DNA from: Desmodesmus armatus
Taxonomy: Eukaryota > Chlorophyta > Chlorophyceae > Sphaeropleales > Scenedesmaceae
NCBI GenBank assembly: GCA_007449985.2
Contig: VIIQ02000075.1
Coordinates: 371,310 to 435,309 of the forward strand
Direction: 5' to 3'
DNA length: 64,000 nucleotides
How positions within the stretch are numbered: position 1 is the stretch's first letter; every line of letters starts with the position of its first letter. Position numbers and translations under genes: made by a program. This document shows, piece by piece, positions 45,101 through 57,393 of the stretch. The notes under the pieces are model-generated. The model was not told where the DNA came from and did no database searches. It saw nothing but the letters and a program-made list of their open reading frames with translations.

Positions 45101-46612
45101 GTATGAGGGACCAGACTGAAGCAAGGCACCCATCGTACTGCCAGGAGTGTGCTGGTTGCTGCTGCATGGTTGGCAAGGCCCTGCCCTTTCCCGTGTCGAT
45201 GACGACTGTCGGCTACCCTGAGTCAAGCAATTGGGGTGCGGTGGGGTGGGGTGGGGACCTGTTCAACAGGTCATGAGTCATGACTGTGAGGATTGCTTGG
45301 CCGTGTATTGACTGTTGCAGGGGCTTGTCTTGTACTGTGTTGCCTTGTGAGTGGCCATGCAGAACAAGACATGCTCCTGCAACAGTCCGACAGATAGGCA
45401 AGCCTGTAGCTGGCAACTAGCCAGTACCTACTGTGTACTGGGTGGTCTGTGCATGGCGGCGAGACCTGAGTCCTTGCTGCCATGCACAGACCACCCAGTA
45501 CACAGCAGGTACTGGCTAGTTGCCAGCTACAGCTAGGCTTCAAAAAGAAGAACCATGATTATTGTGAATGTCTGGCATGATGTCGCAAGCTTCATAGCTG
45601 TAGGTGCATGTTAATGATCAGCAGCAGGTGTGGTCAGGCCCTCCCGTGTCACACTAGTGGTCACATAGTGAGCTAGTAATAGGTGGTGTGCTTGAGACTG
45701 GGCGTAAGCAGGCAAGAGGGGCCAGCTGCAATCAGGCATGTTCAGTAGTGGGGCTTGCAAGGCCTGAAGTTCCAAAATGGTGGTGTGAGGAGGGCGAGGT
45801 ACAAGTACAGCTATGGGGCCATCCATTAGCATCTTGAGTGTGGTTTGGGAGACCTGGTATGACTGCAAAAAGCTGCTTGCCGGTCTGTCAGACTGTTGCG
45901 GGAGCTTGTCTTGTAGCACTTGTTCTTGGTACTGAATGAGCACTACAAGACAGCGTCCTAGAACAGTTTGGCAAGCGGACAGGCCAGTTCTGACAGTCAT
46001 GCAAGCAAGTTTACCTGACCCCTTGCATCAGCACCATCACGTATCAATCTCTTCATAACATCAATTCCAATTCAACAACACCAAAGTTCGCATTCGCCCA
46101 ACTGTCACTGCGTACGTAACTCTCACACAAATGCTGTGCCTTGTTGTGTTGATGCAGGCGCTGCCTCAGGAGGCAAGCCTTGGGAGGGTCCCCTCATGGT
46201 CCTCGATGCTGCAGCCTGCAGCACCAGCAGCACCAGCAGACCACGTTCTGCAGCGACACCAGCCTTGCCACCCGGCCTGTTGCTACAGCCCTGCCTAGAC
46301 CCCCTGCAGCTACAGCAAGCCAGCCATGTGGAGCTCTTGAACGCTTCGTCGGCAGCAGCAGCACCAGCACAAATCAGCACGGTGTCCTTACCAGCAGCAG
46401 GAGAGGAGCGAGGTGCAGCAGCTGCAGCAGCGACAGGTGCAGGGGGTACAGCAGCGGCAGCTGGTGATGCTGGTGAGGTTGTGCGGCTGCAGCAGCAGGT
46501 GCAGCAGCTCCAGCAGCAGCTGCAGGAAGCGAGGCAGGTTGCTGAGCAGTGGCAGTCGCTGCATGGGCAGCTGCAGCAGTTCTGCACTGAACAAGTGCTG
46601 GCAGCACCCTGA
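42181..46612 (+). CDS. WDR18: WDR18/IPI3-type WD40 protein, 538 aa
   Basis: Seven exons keep frame: 42181-42248, 42341-42479, 43142-43300, 43587-43759, 43975-44384, 44787-44999 and 46158-46612 (1617 nt). WD repeats are visible as NITAWDLATGTQLAQY, GTIYVWDTASGALLRSW, CLVFSDSGGVLVSGGEDTLV, ATASLDRSIKLRSLATGQLL and GCEDGTARVWDLRSRQCL. The N terminus followed by FVAAQNGKDSVQFWTW and the 'HYK-AVSCLVFSD' block fit WDR18 (Ipi3 in yeast, RID3 in plants), a subunit of the Rix1/PELP1 complex in the nucleus needed for 60S ribosome maturation. The C terminus is a predicted coiled coil (LQQQVQQLQQQLQEARQ) after a low-complexity Ala/Gly stretch. The exon 1 donor GTGCGC at 42249 was chosen because it restores AWDLATG. 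Confidence 0.85.
45213..46005. mobile_element. fold-back repeat cluster in WDR18 intron 6
   Basis: The cluster has several inverted repeats: 45310-45387 (GACTGTTGCAGGGGCTTGTC pairing with ACATGCTCCTGCAACAGTC), 45401-45539 (about 55-bp arms, GGCAACTAGCCAGTACCT) and a diverged 45891-45967 copy of the first. Minus-strand open frames at 45416-45213 and 46000-45611 encode related peptides (ICRTVAGACLV / ACQTVLGRCLV, then VQDKPLQQS / LQDKLPQQS), so a unit was duplicated. The 129-codon frame at 46000-45611 has no known domain. It is either a small mobile fold-back element or a small-RNA hairpin cluster. Confidence 0.55.
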
Positions 46613-47766
46613 GCAGCATGCAGGTCACTTAGGGCAGTGATTGGCACCACGGTGCTTTTGTATGTACGGTGCTTCTGTATGTACATGTTGGTGAGTTATT
46701 GGTGCCAATCATGGGCCTTGCTTGTGGGCTCAGTGCAGCAGCTTCTGTGAAGGCCTGGGGCTCGCAGCTGCAGTACTTTGTGTCAGCAAGCCTGGCTTAG
46801 CCACATCCATGGCGCAAAATTGAGGCGACGATAGCATTCTCAATTTGACACATGTGGTATCACTGTCGCTCCATGTGACCCGATGGATGTTTGCCAAGCC
46901 CCAACACCAAACCCTGCCTCTCTGTCTTCCAGGCAACCTAGCTTCTGTGCAGTCTCAGAGAGACTCTTCTTGTGCCATCTCAAATGTGTTCTGTCGGTTG
47001 GGGATGATAGTCATGGCAGGCCCACTCAGGACAAGCAGGAGCAGCTGGGGTTTTCTCTGCCGTGTTGCAGGTCAACTCAGCACTGAGGCAGACAGGAAGG
47101 ATATGCTGCTCAGCACACCCGACGATTCAAATACATGATTTTCTTGAATACATTTGACATTATGCTGTGCTACACCTTCAGCTGCAGCAGGGCCCACACA
47201 CTGCCTTCACATGCGAAGAAGGGTGGCAAACAGGGGAAAGGAGTGGCTTGATGAAGATCAACAGAGAGTTTGTGGAGACAACTGGGCAAAACTTAGCATT
47301 GCCGCATTTGATATGCTGCAGCCCGGCATAGGGACGTTATGGGTGCAAGTGCATGGATGAGATTATCACCTGCAGCTTCCGACCACACACCACATTGCCA
47401 GTTGTAGTCTCATAGGCAGGTTGCTGAAGCCACAATTACAGTCTGACTGGACGAATAAGATCAGCGCACCGGCCCACGCGACCGGCCCTGCAAGTGACTC
47501 AACTTGACAACAACGGCAACATAGCGCAAAGACAAATAAGCATACAAGGAGGCTCAACAAACTCTCCAGTTATCTACGCGCATACTACACGCTTAACAAG
47601 CGCCAACAATAGCGACAAGAGGGCAGCCCCCAACATCGCTCGCATTGACCGGGTTGCAGTACCGGTGCTTCTCTAAAGCAGTGCCTTTAAGCATAAACAC
47701 AGAGCATATTCGCGCGTTCTGTGTCGCCTGAGCTCTGATCGAGAGGGACCCAGAAAATTGGTCTGG
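46613..47766. other. intergenic region between WDR18 and phosphatase copy B
   Basis: No supported gene. A short local repeat ACGGTGCTT.TGTATGTAC occurs twice near 46650-46686 within TTGGCACC...GGTGCCAA inverted ends. The rest has no recognisable motif. Confidence 0.4.
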
Positions 47767-49317
47767 ATGGCCTGCAACTGCATTTTCCTTTCTCGCCATG
47801 GGGAGTCAGAGTACATGCTGAGGGAGCTGCTCGGTGGTGACCCTCTATTGACGGCAAAAGGCAGGGCTTACGCCCAGCAGCTGCCTGAACTCATCCTGCC
47901 TCTGCTGCCTCAGGTGCGTGGTGGGTGGAGGACAGGAGCCATGACAACATTGACCCTCCATTGACAGCAGCTGATACACTGTGGCTACTAGCAATCACAG
48001 AAAGTTTGAGCCATGTTTCAAGTCTCATCTGGGCAGCCAGCCCCAATTCATTGGTGTCCCACTCCATTGTCACTTGTGGTGCTCCTCACAAGTGACAATG
48101 CACACAAACCAAAGGACGCAACAAGCTGCAAGGAAGCTCGATCCAAGGTCACCTGTGCTGTTGCAACCAATCCCTGTGCCCCGCAGGATGCGTATGGTCA
48201 GCCGCTGCCCGTCCCTGTGCTGACCTCCACCCTTCAGCGCACCATCCAGACCGCCTCCTGCCTGCCCTTCACTCAGCAGCGGCTGAGGGAGCTGGACGAG
48301 ATCAACGCGGGCGTGTGTGAGCACATGACGTACGAGCAGGTGGCACACACCTACCCACACGTACACCAGGCTAGGGCAAGGGACAAGCTGGGATACAGGT
48401 GAGGGGGTGCTTGCGCGCGGGTGGGTGGAGGTGTTGCAAATGCAGCTGGAGATGCTTTTCTAGACCAGGAACAGCACGTCAGGAACATTTCTCCACCGCC
48501 AACCAGGGCTTGTACGCCAAGACATGGAGAGACTGCAAACATGTTCGATTTTGTCCCCCAACCCGCAGCCTTGCGTGTGGTGTCCTGTTGACTCTGTGTG
48601 GCCCTCCCTGCACCTTCTGCTGCTGCTGCCATTCAGATACCCTGGTGGTGAGTCCTACCTGGACCTGGTTGCGCGGCTGTGGCCTGTGGTGCACCAGCTG
48701 GAGCAGCGGACCAGCCCAGTGGTGGTGGTCGCACACCAGGTAGGCGGGAAACACTACTAGCACAGGCACTAACACAGTCAGCCGTTGCGATGTTCAGCAC
48801 ATAGCGAGAAGCGGTGCATGCGCTGCAGCCCCTGCCCTTGGACCATCCACATAGCTTTGTGCCTGTTGTGCTGACCTTGTCCTGCACCTGCTGCCTTGTG
48901 CTGCAGGCTGTGCTGCGTGTGGTGGTTGGCCTGCTGCTGCGCAAGCCCCTCCAGGAACTACCCACCCTGGCCATACCCCTGCACACAGTCATGCAGCTCA
49001 CACCCACCTCAGCACCAGCAAAAGGCGACAGCAGCAGCACCTACGACATGCAGCTCATCCGCGCAAACCTCACCATGTCAGCAACACCAACAGCAGCCCC
49101 TGCAGTGATATCCTCACTTCCTGCAGACTGTGTGCGTCCTGCTGTAACAATCAAGGTGGAGCATACCAGGACAGACAGCGGTGCAAGCAGCACCAGCTGT
49201 GCAGCATTCGAGGAAGACCACTGGTCTATGAACCGCAGTAACAGCTGGGCGAGCTGCAGTAGCGAGATGGAGGCTGCACATACAGCTACTCCTGTGCTGA
49301 CAGAGCAGCATGCCTGA
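47767..49317 (+). CDS. fructose-2,6-bisphosphatase-like phosphatase, copy B, 290 aa
   Basis: Four exons with the same sizes and phases as copy A in the core: 47767-47913, 48187-48398, 48637-48739 and 48907-49317 (873 nt). The proteins are nearly identical through the catalytic part: RHGESEYM, LDEINAGVCEHMTYEQ, DKLGYR, GESYLDLVARLWP, VVVVAHQ, AVLRVVVGLLL. They differ at the first exon (MACNCIFLS here, MSIFIS in copy A; RELLGGDPLL versus DGLIGGDSIL) and completely in the C-terminal tail after DMQLIRAN. The Met in place of the family Asn after RHGESE is shared. It is in opposite orientation to copy A, 10.4 kb away, with the transporter and WDR18 between them. The kinase half is absent here too. 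The CDS end and its flank are tandemly duplicated. Confidence 0.85.
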
Positions 49318-49550
49318 CTGCATGTGCAGGAAAAGAGGCGGGAAAAGGCCTCAGGGCAGCACTTGGCAAGGTGCTGCAGGCCTGATTGCAGGTGCAGGCA
49401 GGGCCAGTACAGCAGCACCTACAGCTGCTCCTGGCTGGCAGAGCAGCATGCCTGACCGCATCTGCAGGAAGGGCGGACTAAGGCCCAGGGGCAGCACTTT
49501 GCAAGGTGCTGCAGGCGTGACTGCAGGTGCAGGCAGGGCTGACAAAAGCA
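49281..49550. repeat. tandem duplication across the stop of phosphatase copy B
   Basis: The segment containing CAGAGCAGCATGCCTGACTG (stop TGA at 49315) and the downstream GCAAGGTGCTGCAGG recurs about 140 bp later (from 49421) with CAGAGCAGCATGCCTGACCG. GTGCAGGCAGGGC words continue to about 49660. Confidence 0.75.
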
Positions 49551-49560
49551 TGCGCCGGTG

Positions 49561-52500
49561 CTTCTGTGCTGGCAGCAGGGTGTGGAATGGATGCCCCATG
49601 CAAAGCACTGGCTTCAGCACTCCTGCAGGTGCTGCATGCAGGCAGGGCAAGGAAACTGCCCAGCACATGGACAGCAGTCCTGCAGGCGCTGCATGCATGC
49701 ATACATGCAGGGCCAACAGACTGTGCATGCTGTCCAGCAGTATGTGGGGCGCAGGCTGCCTGCAAGCTGCTCTGTGCAGAACAGCAGCAGCTCAACAAAC
49801 GAGGCTGATTGACTGATATTGATAACCTGGCGTGGCTTGTGCTGGCCAGCAGCAGTACTTGTTATAAGGGGGTCTCGGGGTTGTAGGCAGCTAGGCTGCA
49901 TCGCCTGGCATGCCACATGCAGTTTACCTAGGGTCCTGTGACCCTAGGGCTTACGTCAGCATAGGCACAAGTAGGCCCTGTGCTAAACATTGCTGGCTGT
50001 GCGCGGGCGCCGTCACGGTTTAGGGTTTAGTGTGCACAGATTTCACAGGTGTTGCGGCTATGTATGGCTCAGTGGCCCTCGATCCATCTCCTTGCATTGC
50101 TTGAGGTGTTTTGGCAAGGTGCCGGTTGGAGGGGCCTGCCGTGGTTTCAGGTAGCTTGAGGCTTTCACTCAATTTGGTCAACGCGCTCTGGGCTCTGTTG
50201 CATTGCTTGTGCTGATGCATGTGATTGTGCCCTTGCTCCCCCTTGGGGGCCGTACTTACTTGCTTTGTCACTGGGTGATTCCTTGCGGTCTTTTGTGTCC
50301 TATGACACATCAGCTGGCGGTCTGGTGGCTGCTCGAAGTTCACTAGTCTGTTTTTGGCGGTATCGCGTGTGAGACGCTCACCGCGGCAAAACCCAATGCG
50401 CTCCTGGTGTTTCACAACAGAGTAAGGCAGATACCACAATGTGGTCTCCAAATTCACAGTCAGCACGATGGTATGTGGAAAGGAAGGTGTGACGGTGCAT
50501 GTTGAGTCAGAAGACCACCTGAACACATGATGCCTCATGCATGAGTGTGAAAGCACACACCATGCCCATGGCGGCTTTTGCCTGTCAGGACTGTTCGCCT
50601 GTGGTATGTGGGACTCTCTGCACATTGCGGTTGGGTTTTTGGTCGGGCGGTTCTGGTGGGAATGGCTGGTCGCTCAGATTGACCATACCTTGCTGTTGGG
50701 CACTCAGGTGCTGATGTGCGCTGAGAGTGGAATGTGGTTGTGGTTCCTGGGAAGGGGCATATGCTCCGTGCTCATGCACGCCAGGCATGGGTGGTTGAGG
50801 TGTTATGGGGGCGGGATGGGGACATGGCCTGTGTTTATGCAAAGGGGGGCATGCATGGATGACGTTTGTCATCCACTGTACGTATGACGTACAAGATAAT
50901 GGCGTCATCCATTGTACGTATGACGTACAAGATGGGCTGGCAGATAAGGCAGGGTGCATGGCACCACCCTTCTTGACACGTTGCAGTGGGCTGTCCCATG
51001 CGCCAGGCGATGAATACTGTGCGAGACAACAAGAACAGCTGGGTGTTATTGGGGACGGGTGCACAGTCGGCATGGTTGACTGGACCTGCGTGTGAGACGG
51101 TGGGTGGCATGTTCTACTATTCTGTGTGTGGTTCTCCCGGCTTATATGGAGCAGAGCTGCTGCTTTGCTGCCGGTTGGCACAAGGCTTTCAGGCCTGAGC
51201 CTTTGTGCTCAACACGTACACATGTACATACACCCCATGTAGGTGAATGTGCAGTGCGCGCGTGGGTTGTGTAAAGTGTGTGTTGCTGTGTGTACGGTTG
51301 ATATTGTCAGCAGCTGCATGCCCTGGCTGTGCTGAGCCAAAGCCGTGGTGTGTACACAGGTCGGCACCTACTAGGTGTAGTACTGCAGCGGACAGCAGAG
51401 ACAGAGGCAGGCATGACAGCTGGCCGGCTGGCAGGCTGCTTCATGTATACTGTGCTGCCCTGCATGTACGCGGGTTGTGGACCGCACCCTGATGAACTGG
51501 CGTGCACATGTTGACCTGGGACTTTGGATCGTTCCTTTTTGTGGAATGCATGCCTGCGGAGACTGTGGCCACTCTGCTGGTGCTGGCGCTCCCCTGCAGG
51601 GCACTCGGCAGTGCTTTCTGTTCTGTTTGCCATTCACTTATTCCGTGGTTTTGGTTGGTTTGCCTATAGTGCCCAAGCACGTGCGGCCCTGTGGTGTTGG
51701 TGCTTTGAGGCTCCACACTCTGTTTTTGGCACCAGACAGTACAAGTTCTGCAGCAGCGTGTTCAAGCGCTGCAGTTGCACCTGCAGCAGTGTGCAAGTTA
51801 CACTATGATAATAGCAGCCACAGGCATCTAGCTGGAGCCTTACTTGATAAGGGCTTGGCACTGCCACAGCAGCGGCAGCAAGTAAGATCTGCAGGCCCTA
51901 TGATACTTGATGCAGGACTGTACAAAGTAGTAGGAAGCATATATCTCTGACTGGTCAAATTGACAGATATGTTGTGAGTGACAGCCTTGCTTGACCCTGT
52001 TTGATTCCTTGTTGGTTCTGCTGGAGTGGTTGCACACTGCTGCATGTTGGTGCTTCGCAATGTACTGTGTGCGATGTGTGGCGTTTTGCCGTGAAAGTAA
52101 CTGCGAATTGCAACACATGACAGCCTTGGCATAGGCAGGGGTTCTGCACTAATGTACATGTATCACTTGCACACACATGTCTCGATGCATATACGTGTCC
52201 TGATGTCAGCACCTGCGCTCCCCAGCTTAACAACATGTGCAGCCGGTTACACAACATCAACAACAGCCTACCATTGAAATCTAGCCCAAACCAACATCTG
52301 CCGTACAACGCCACGCGCACGACATGCGTCATGCCACGCGCATCTACACCATGCGCGCATCAATGAAGGCAGCTTCACTGCATAGGTCAAGGCATGTCTT
52401 ATTCACAAGGCGCCGCACGGTCCCAACATACAATTGCACAGCTGTCCACAGCCGCCACCATGCAATGCAGCATCCTCACAGCTATGCAGCCTCAGCAGCA

Positions 52501-52564
52501 AGATGATCACCCAGCCAGCTGGCAGTTCAGACCCGCTCCCTCCTGTCATGCCGACGGTCCTGCC
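49561..52564. other. convergent intergenic region, 3 kb
   Basis: No supported gene between phosphatase B (plus) and APP1 (minus). A telomere-like GGTTTAGGGTTTAG lies at 50019. Open frames at 50020-50625 and 51477-51950 lack motifs, splice context and codon bias. Confidence 0.4.
50868..50936. repeat. two-copy repeat of a palindromic TACGTATGACGTAC unit
   Basis: CATCCACTGTACGTATGACG and CATCCATTGTACGTATGACG, each followed by TACAAGAT, lie 35-40 bp apart. Each has internal TACGTA and GACGTAC words resembling CRE/bZIP ACGT cores. Confidence 0.5.
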
Positions 52565-52800
52565 GCCACCACATACTGCAGCACTGCTGTACGTCCCTCT
52601 ACGCTGTCGCAACCGCTGCCGGCTGTGCTGCTGCTGCTGCTGCTGCTGTGGCTGCCGCCTGCTGCTGCTGTGGCTGCCGCCTGCTGCTGCTGTGGCTGCC
52701 GCCTGCTGCTGCTGTGGCTGCCGCCTGCTGCTGCTGTGGCTGCCGCCTGCTGCTGCTGTGGCTGCCGCCTGCTGCTGCAGCAGCGTTGACATCACGACAC
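52565..52800. repeat. 18-bp minisatellite next to a copy of the APP1 3' end
   Basis: CTGCTGCTGTGGCTGCCGC is repeated about eight times (52640-52785). It is flanked on the left by ACGCTGTCGCAACCGCTGCC, a diverged copy of the APP1 stop region at 52823-52850 (ACGCTGTCGCTACAGCTGCC). The array is thus an expanded duplicate of the Ala/Gln-rich APP1 C-terminal codons. Confidence 0.75.
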
Positions 52801-52822
52801 AACTACGTACTGCTATACGCCC

Positions 52823-55800
52823 CTACGCTGTCGCTACAGCTGCCGGTTGTGCTGCTGCTGCTGTTGCTGCCGCCTGCTGCCTCAGTGGTGCTGTGTTGCG
52901 CTCCAGCCATGCCAGCACGTCAGGCTTGTCCTGCAGCCTGGGGACACAGCAGCCCACACCTGCACCCACACGAACAGCAGGAACAGCGTGCATGCAACAA
53001 TTTCAGCTAGTGATACTTTGCATAAAGACATACCTGCGTATACGCAGACAAACTTGTATACATCAGCAGCCAGCAATCAAGACCACAGCTGTGGTCACTT
53101 TCCCGGTAACAGTCACAGTCACAGCCACAACCTCGATTCACTGCGTGCTGAGGACGGCGTTGCCCACGCAACGGTGGGACGCCCCTGCCCTGAGTGCTCT
53201 GACTTGCTCTTCAGCGCCAGGACAGGTCAAGTCAACGCCATGATGACGTGTCACTGCACATGCAACTTTCTGTTCCCTATGAGCCTCTGGCTGACCCCTG
53301 AAATGCACGACTCAACTGCACCCAAATCTGGAAGTGGCCTTCCGGAACTGCAACTGTCAGCGCCCCTAATCCTTGGTGACCCTATCCTACCGCACGCACC
53401 TGTTTGTGGTAGTTGTCTAGCCACTCCTCCTCTGCTGGCAGGATGAGGTCCATGTCAATCATCTTGGTCTGTATGGGCACCAGGGTCAGGTCCTTGAAGT
53501 ACATGTACGTGGCGCCACCAACCTACACAGGGGTTTTAGGGGGGGGTGCAACAGGCACAACATTGATAATTCCATCAACGCAACACCTGCAGCTGTGAAG
53601 CTCGACACCTCCTGCCAGCCACTCAAAATATTGCAACATACAGCAGAGGCACAAGCGTCAGTACTTGCATACATGGATTCACACCACGCACAACTACGTG
53701 GCGCCATAAAGAAACACAGGGGGAAGAGATGATAGAGATGGCAGGCACAGAAAGGGGACGAGGCACAGAAACAGACGCGAAGCCACTTGACAAGGGTGGA
53801 ATATGTAGCGCCACAACCTGACGGGCAGGAAGAGGGGGTTGCAACAGACGTAACACACAGCAGGAGCTCCATGCCAGGGCATATGCATACTTCACCCTAA
53901 ACTGGTACTGTTATACTGCCTCTCTCCCCCCTCCCAGCCTCCATCAAAACACATCTGGTTATCACATTACACTCATTACTGTTTGCAGAGCCTGACTAGA
54001 TAGACACAGGCCACCCTCACCTGAACTCTGTTGGCGCCTCCTCCACTGTGACCAGGTTTTCAATGCGGATGCCAAAGCCCCATCCTCATAGTACCCTGGC
54101 TCATTGCTGCACACCATGCCCACCTGACACACACACATATACACACAGAGACACACAGTACAGTTCAAGCACGATTCCTGCAGGGCAACGCTGTCACCCT
54201 CTTCCACCCGACACCGATGCACTTCTCGGCACTTTGGAATGATCAGGTTATCCCAGTAGGACGGTTCCTAGTGAGCATGCATGATAGTACATGTACTCCC
54301 TGTGCTGAGCCACACAGATATATCCATGATTTGTTGCGGACCCTGTAGGAGCACTAGCTGGCATCCCATGCATGTTACAGGGTATTCCCTATGCTTACAT
54401 ACGTGGCCTCCTGTCAGAATTGTTTTGAAACATCCTGACTGTCCTGCTGACTTACACTGGCTGGTAGCAAGGCATGTGTCGACACACCACAGCATGTTGA
54501 CATGCTGGTGCATGTATCAGGTTGTGCTGACATCCGATGGCAACTAGTATAGCAACTGCCACGCTGCCCTAGTACATGCTTAGCATGTCCATCTGTGAAC
54601 TCGCCCCCCAATGCTGGTCGTATCCTCCCTGCTAACCTTTTCAAACCTTCTTGCTGCTCCTTGCCTCCTGCTAACACATCATATGCCCACAACGCACGCC
54701 TCTCTCCCGGCCCCTGAACCATCCCTCCCTCCCTATTTCCCTCCCTCCAATTGGGACCCAGTATCCATCCGGATGCCCCCTGTAACCACCCCATCCAAGA
54801 GTCCCCTGTGACACCCCCCCCTCACCTCCAGTGGTGTGGTGATCCAGTAGCGAGTGCTGATGCTCTGAGGCCCCTCATGCACATTCAGTGCAGCACCCAC
54901 GCCGTGACCTGGGCACAGCGCACAGCACGTGACACAGCACATCTTTGCCGATATAACTGAAGAGGCATGCGTGGTGTACTGTCGACTGCACGAAAACAAA
55001 CATATGCTATGTTTGCCGCTGTCGTGATTGGGACAGCACAGCGGAGCACACGGAAGGGAAGTCGTCCCCACACCCCAACAGGCCTTACACCACAGCATCA
55101 TATCTCTGTAGGGCCGTAAAGAGGATGAGAGGCATGATGCTGTGATGTAAGGCACTCAGCGTTATGCGCGGAGAGAACCGTGTGACCACTTGGTCGCCAC
55201 GTCCCCACCGTAGGGCCATGAAGAGCTACACCCCCCCCCCCTCGTGCCTCCTCACCTGTGCCGTGTCCTGTAGTTGAGTCCATCGCTCCAGAGGGGCAGC
55301 GGGCGAGGGCATCCAGCGCACTGCCGGGGGTACCCTCAGGGAACACAGCCTGGACACACACACAGGCACAGCTGAGGATTTGTTACTGCCACCGCACAGG
55401 GTGAACTCAATCTCCCGGAGTGGTCACCCTGGTTTGGTCATCATCTGGTTAAACAGTCGGTCAATGCACACTACTCACCACTCACAGCCACACTGATGCA
55501 CCATCTCAAACAGCACAACATACATGTGTTTAATTCAACACGTATCTCATCACGTGCACAGCACAGCATAGCATAGCATAACACAGCACAGCAACCACAC
55601 AGCATGTGACCAGACCTCCCCCCCCCCACCTGGCTGAGTGTGATGTGTCCCAACAGCACAGCCACAGCAAAATGTAGCACAGCACAACAGCAGCACTGCA
55701 CATAACCACCCCCGTCCCCCAGCGCACCCGACTGAGTTTGATGTGTCCAACAGAGTGGCCACAGCAAAGCATAGCACAGCACACCAACCGCCCACCGCCC

Positions 55801-57175
55801 CCCCCCCCCCCACCTGGCTGAGTCTGATGTGTCCCAACAGCACAACCACAGCAAAGCATAGCACAGCACACCAACCGCACCGCCCCCCTCTCACCTGGCT
55901 GAGTTTGATGTGTCCCTGCAGCACGCGTGTGTAGCAACGCTTCTGGTGTGAGGTGGGGCTGCCAAAGTGGAAGGTGCGCGTGATGTCTGTTGTGCCGCAT
56001 TCGTACTGACCACCAGAGTCTATCAGCAGCAGTGTGTTGCCATCGACAGTCCTGCAGGTCAGCGATAAAAAAATAAATTCAAAAACTAAAATATAAAAAC
56101 TAAAATATAAAAACTAAACTTCAAAATATACATACTCATCAGACATACTCATTGTGACCCCCAGGGAGTGCGCAGTGCCCCCCCCCCTCCCCCTCCCCCC
56201 AGAGCCCTGCATCTGTCCCTTTTCTCTGCTCACTCAGGCTGTGCCCTGTAATTGATGATGGCCCATCGCCATCTCCATCCATACCCTTTGACCTCTCCCT
56301 CCCCTCCCGCCTGCGCCTAACCTATCGCGGCCCCTCCCACAGCGGTCCCATTGTCCCGGCAAGCCCCCCCCTTCTCACTCGCATGACTCCGACTGCACCC
56401 TGTAGTACATGACGACCCCAATCCCAACTTTCCCCCACAACATGACACACCTAGAGGTCAGGCCTACAGGCCTGCCCCCCCGCCCCCACGAATTGCGGCC
56501 TATTCAACCCCCCGCCCCCCGCCCACAAGCATCCCATTGTCCCCTCCCCAAACATACACACCCTCCACCCCACCTCAACCCACACCCAGCTCACTTGCAT
56601 GACTCTGGCTGTGCCCTGTAGTGAATGATGGCCCCATTGCCATCTTCCACCAAACCGTGTCACCCCTAGGGGCCAGGCCTGCAGATATCCCGCCCCCTAC
56701 ACCCCTATCGCCCCCTCCCCTCCCAGACGTGTCCCAGTGTCCCCACACACACCCCTGCTCCGCCCTGCCCCCCCCCCCCACACACACACACACACCTACA
56801 CTCACTTGCATAACTCTGGCTGTGCCCTGTAGTGTATGATGGCCCCGTTGCCGTTTGCGCCTGCGATGGTTGGGAAGCTTGGCTCAATGAAGCCAGCCTG
56901 CTGCTGACGGCGCCCCGTGAGCTCAAGGTCAACCTCCACCTCACTCAACGTGCCACCAGAACCAACCTGTAACAGTGACAGGAGGAGGAGAGCAGCAGCA
57001 GCAGCAGCAGCAGCGACAGTGGGAGGAGCGTTGTTGACGACAGTACCAAATCAGAGGCAAAAAAAAAAATTCAGTCACCCTTCAAGACTGAGTGGGTGCC
57101 CTGTGAGCTCAAGGTCAACCTCCACCTCACTCAACGTGCCACCAGAACCAACCTGTAACAGTGACAGGAGGAGGA

Positions 57176-57212
<37 letters not shown>

Positions 57213-57351
57213 TGGGAGGAGCGTTGTTGACGACAGTACCAAATCAGAGGCAAAAAACAAAAAATTCAGTCACCCTTCAAGACTGAGTGGGTGCCCTGTG
57301 AGCTCCAGGTCAACCTCGACCTCACTCAGTGTGCCACCAGAACCAACCTGA

Positions 57352-57393
<42 letters not shown>

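Noticed and set aside
47154..47660. Small plus and minus frames between WDR18 and phosphatase B
   Set aside because: No motif, no initiation or splice context, and frames conflict on both strands.
50020..50625. 201-codon minus-strand frame
   Set aside because: Composition is like the intergenic background and no family resemblance was seen; it overlaps a telomere-like repeat.
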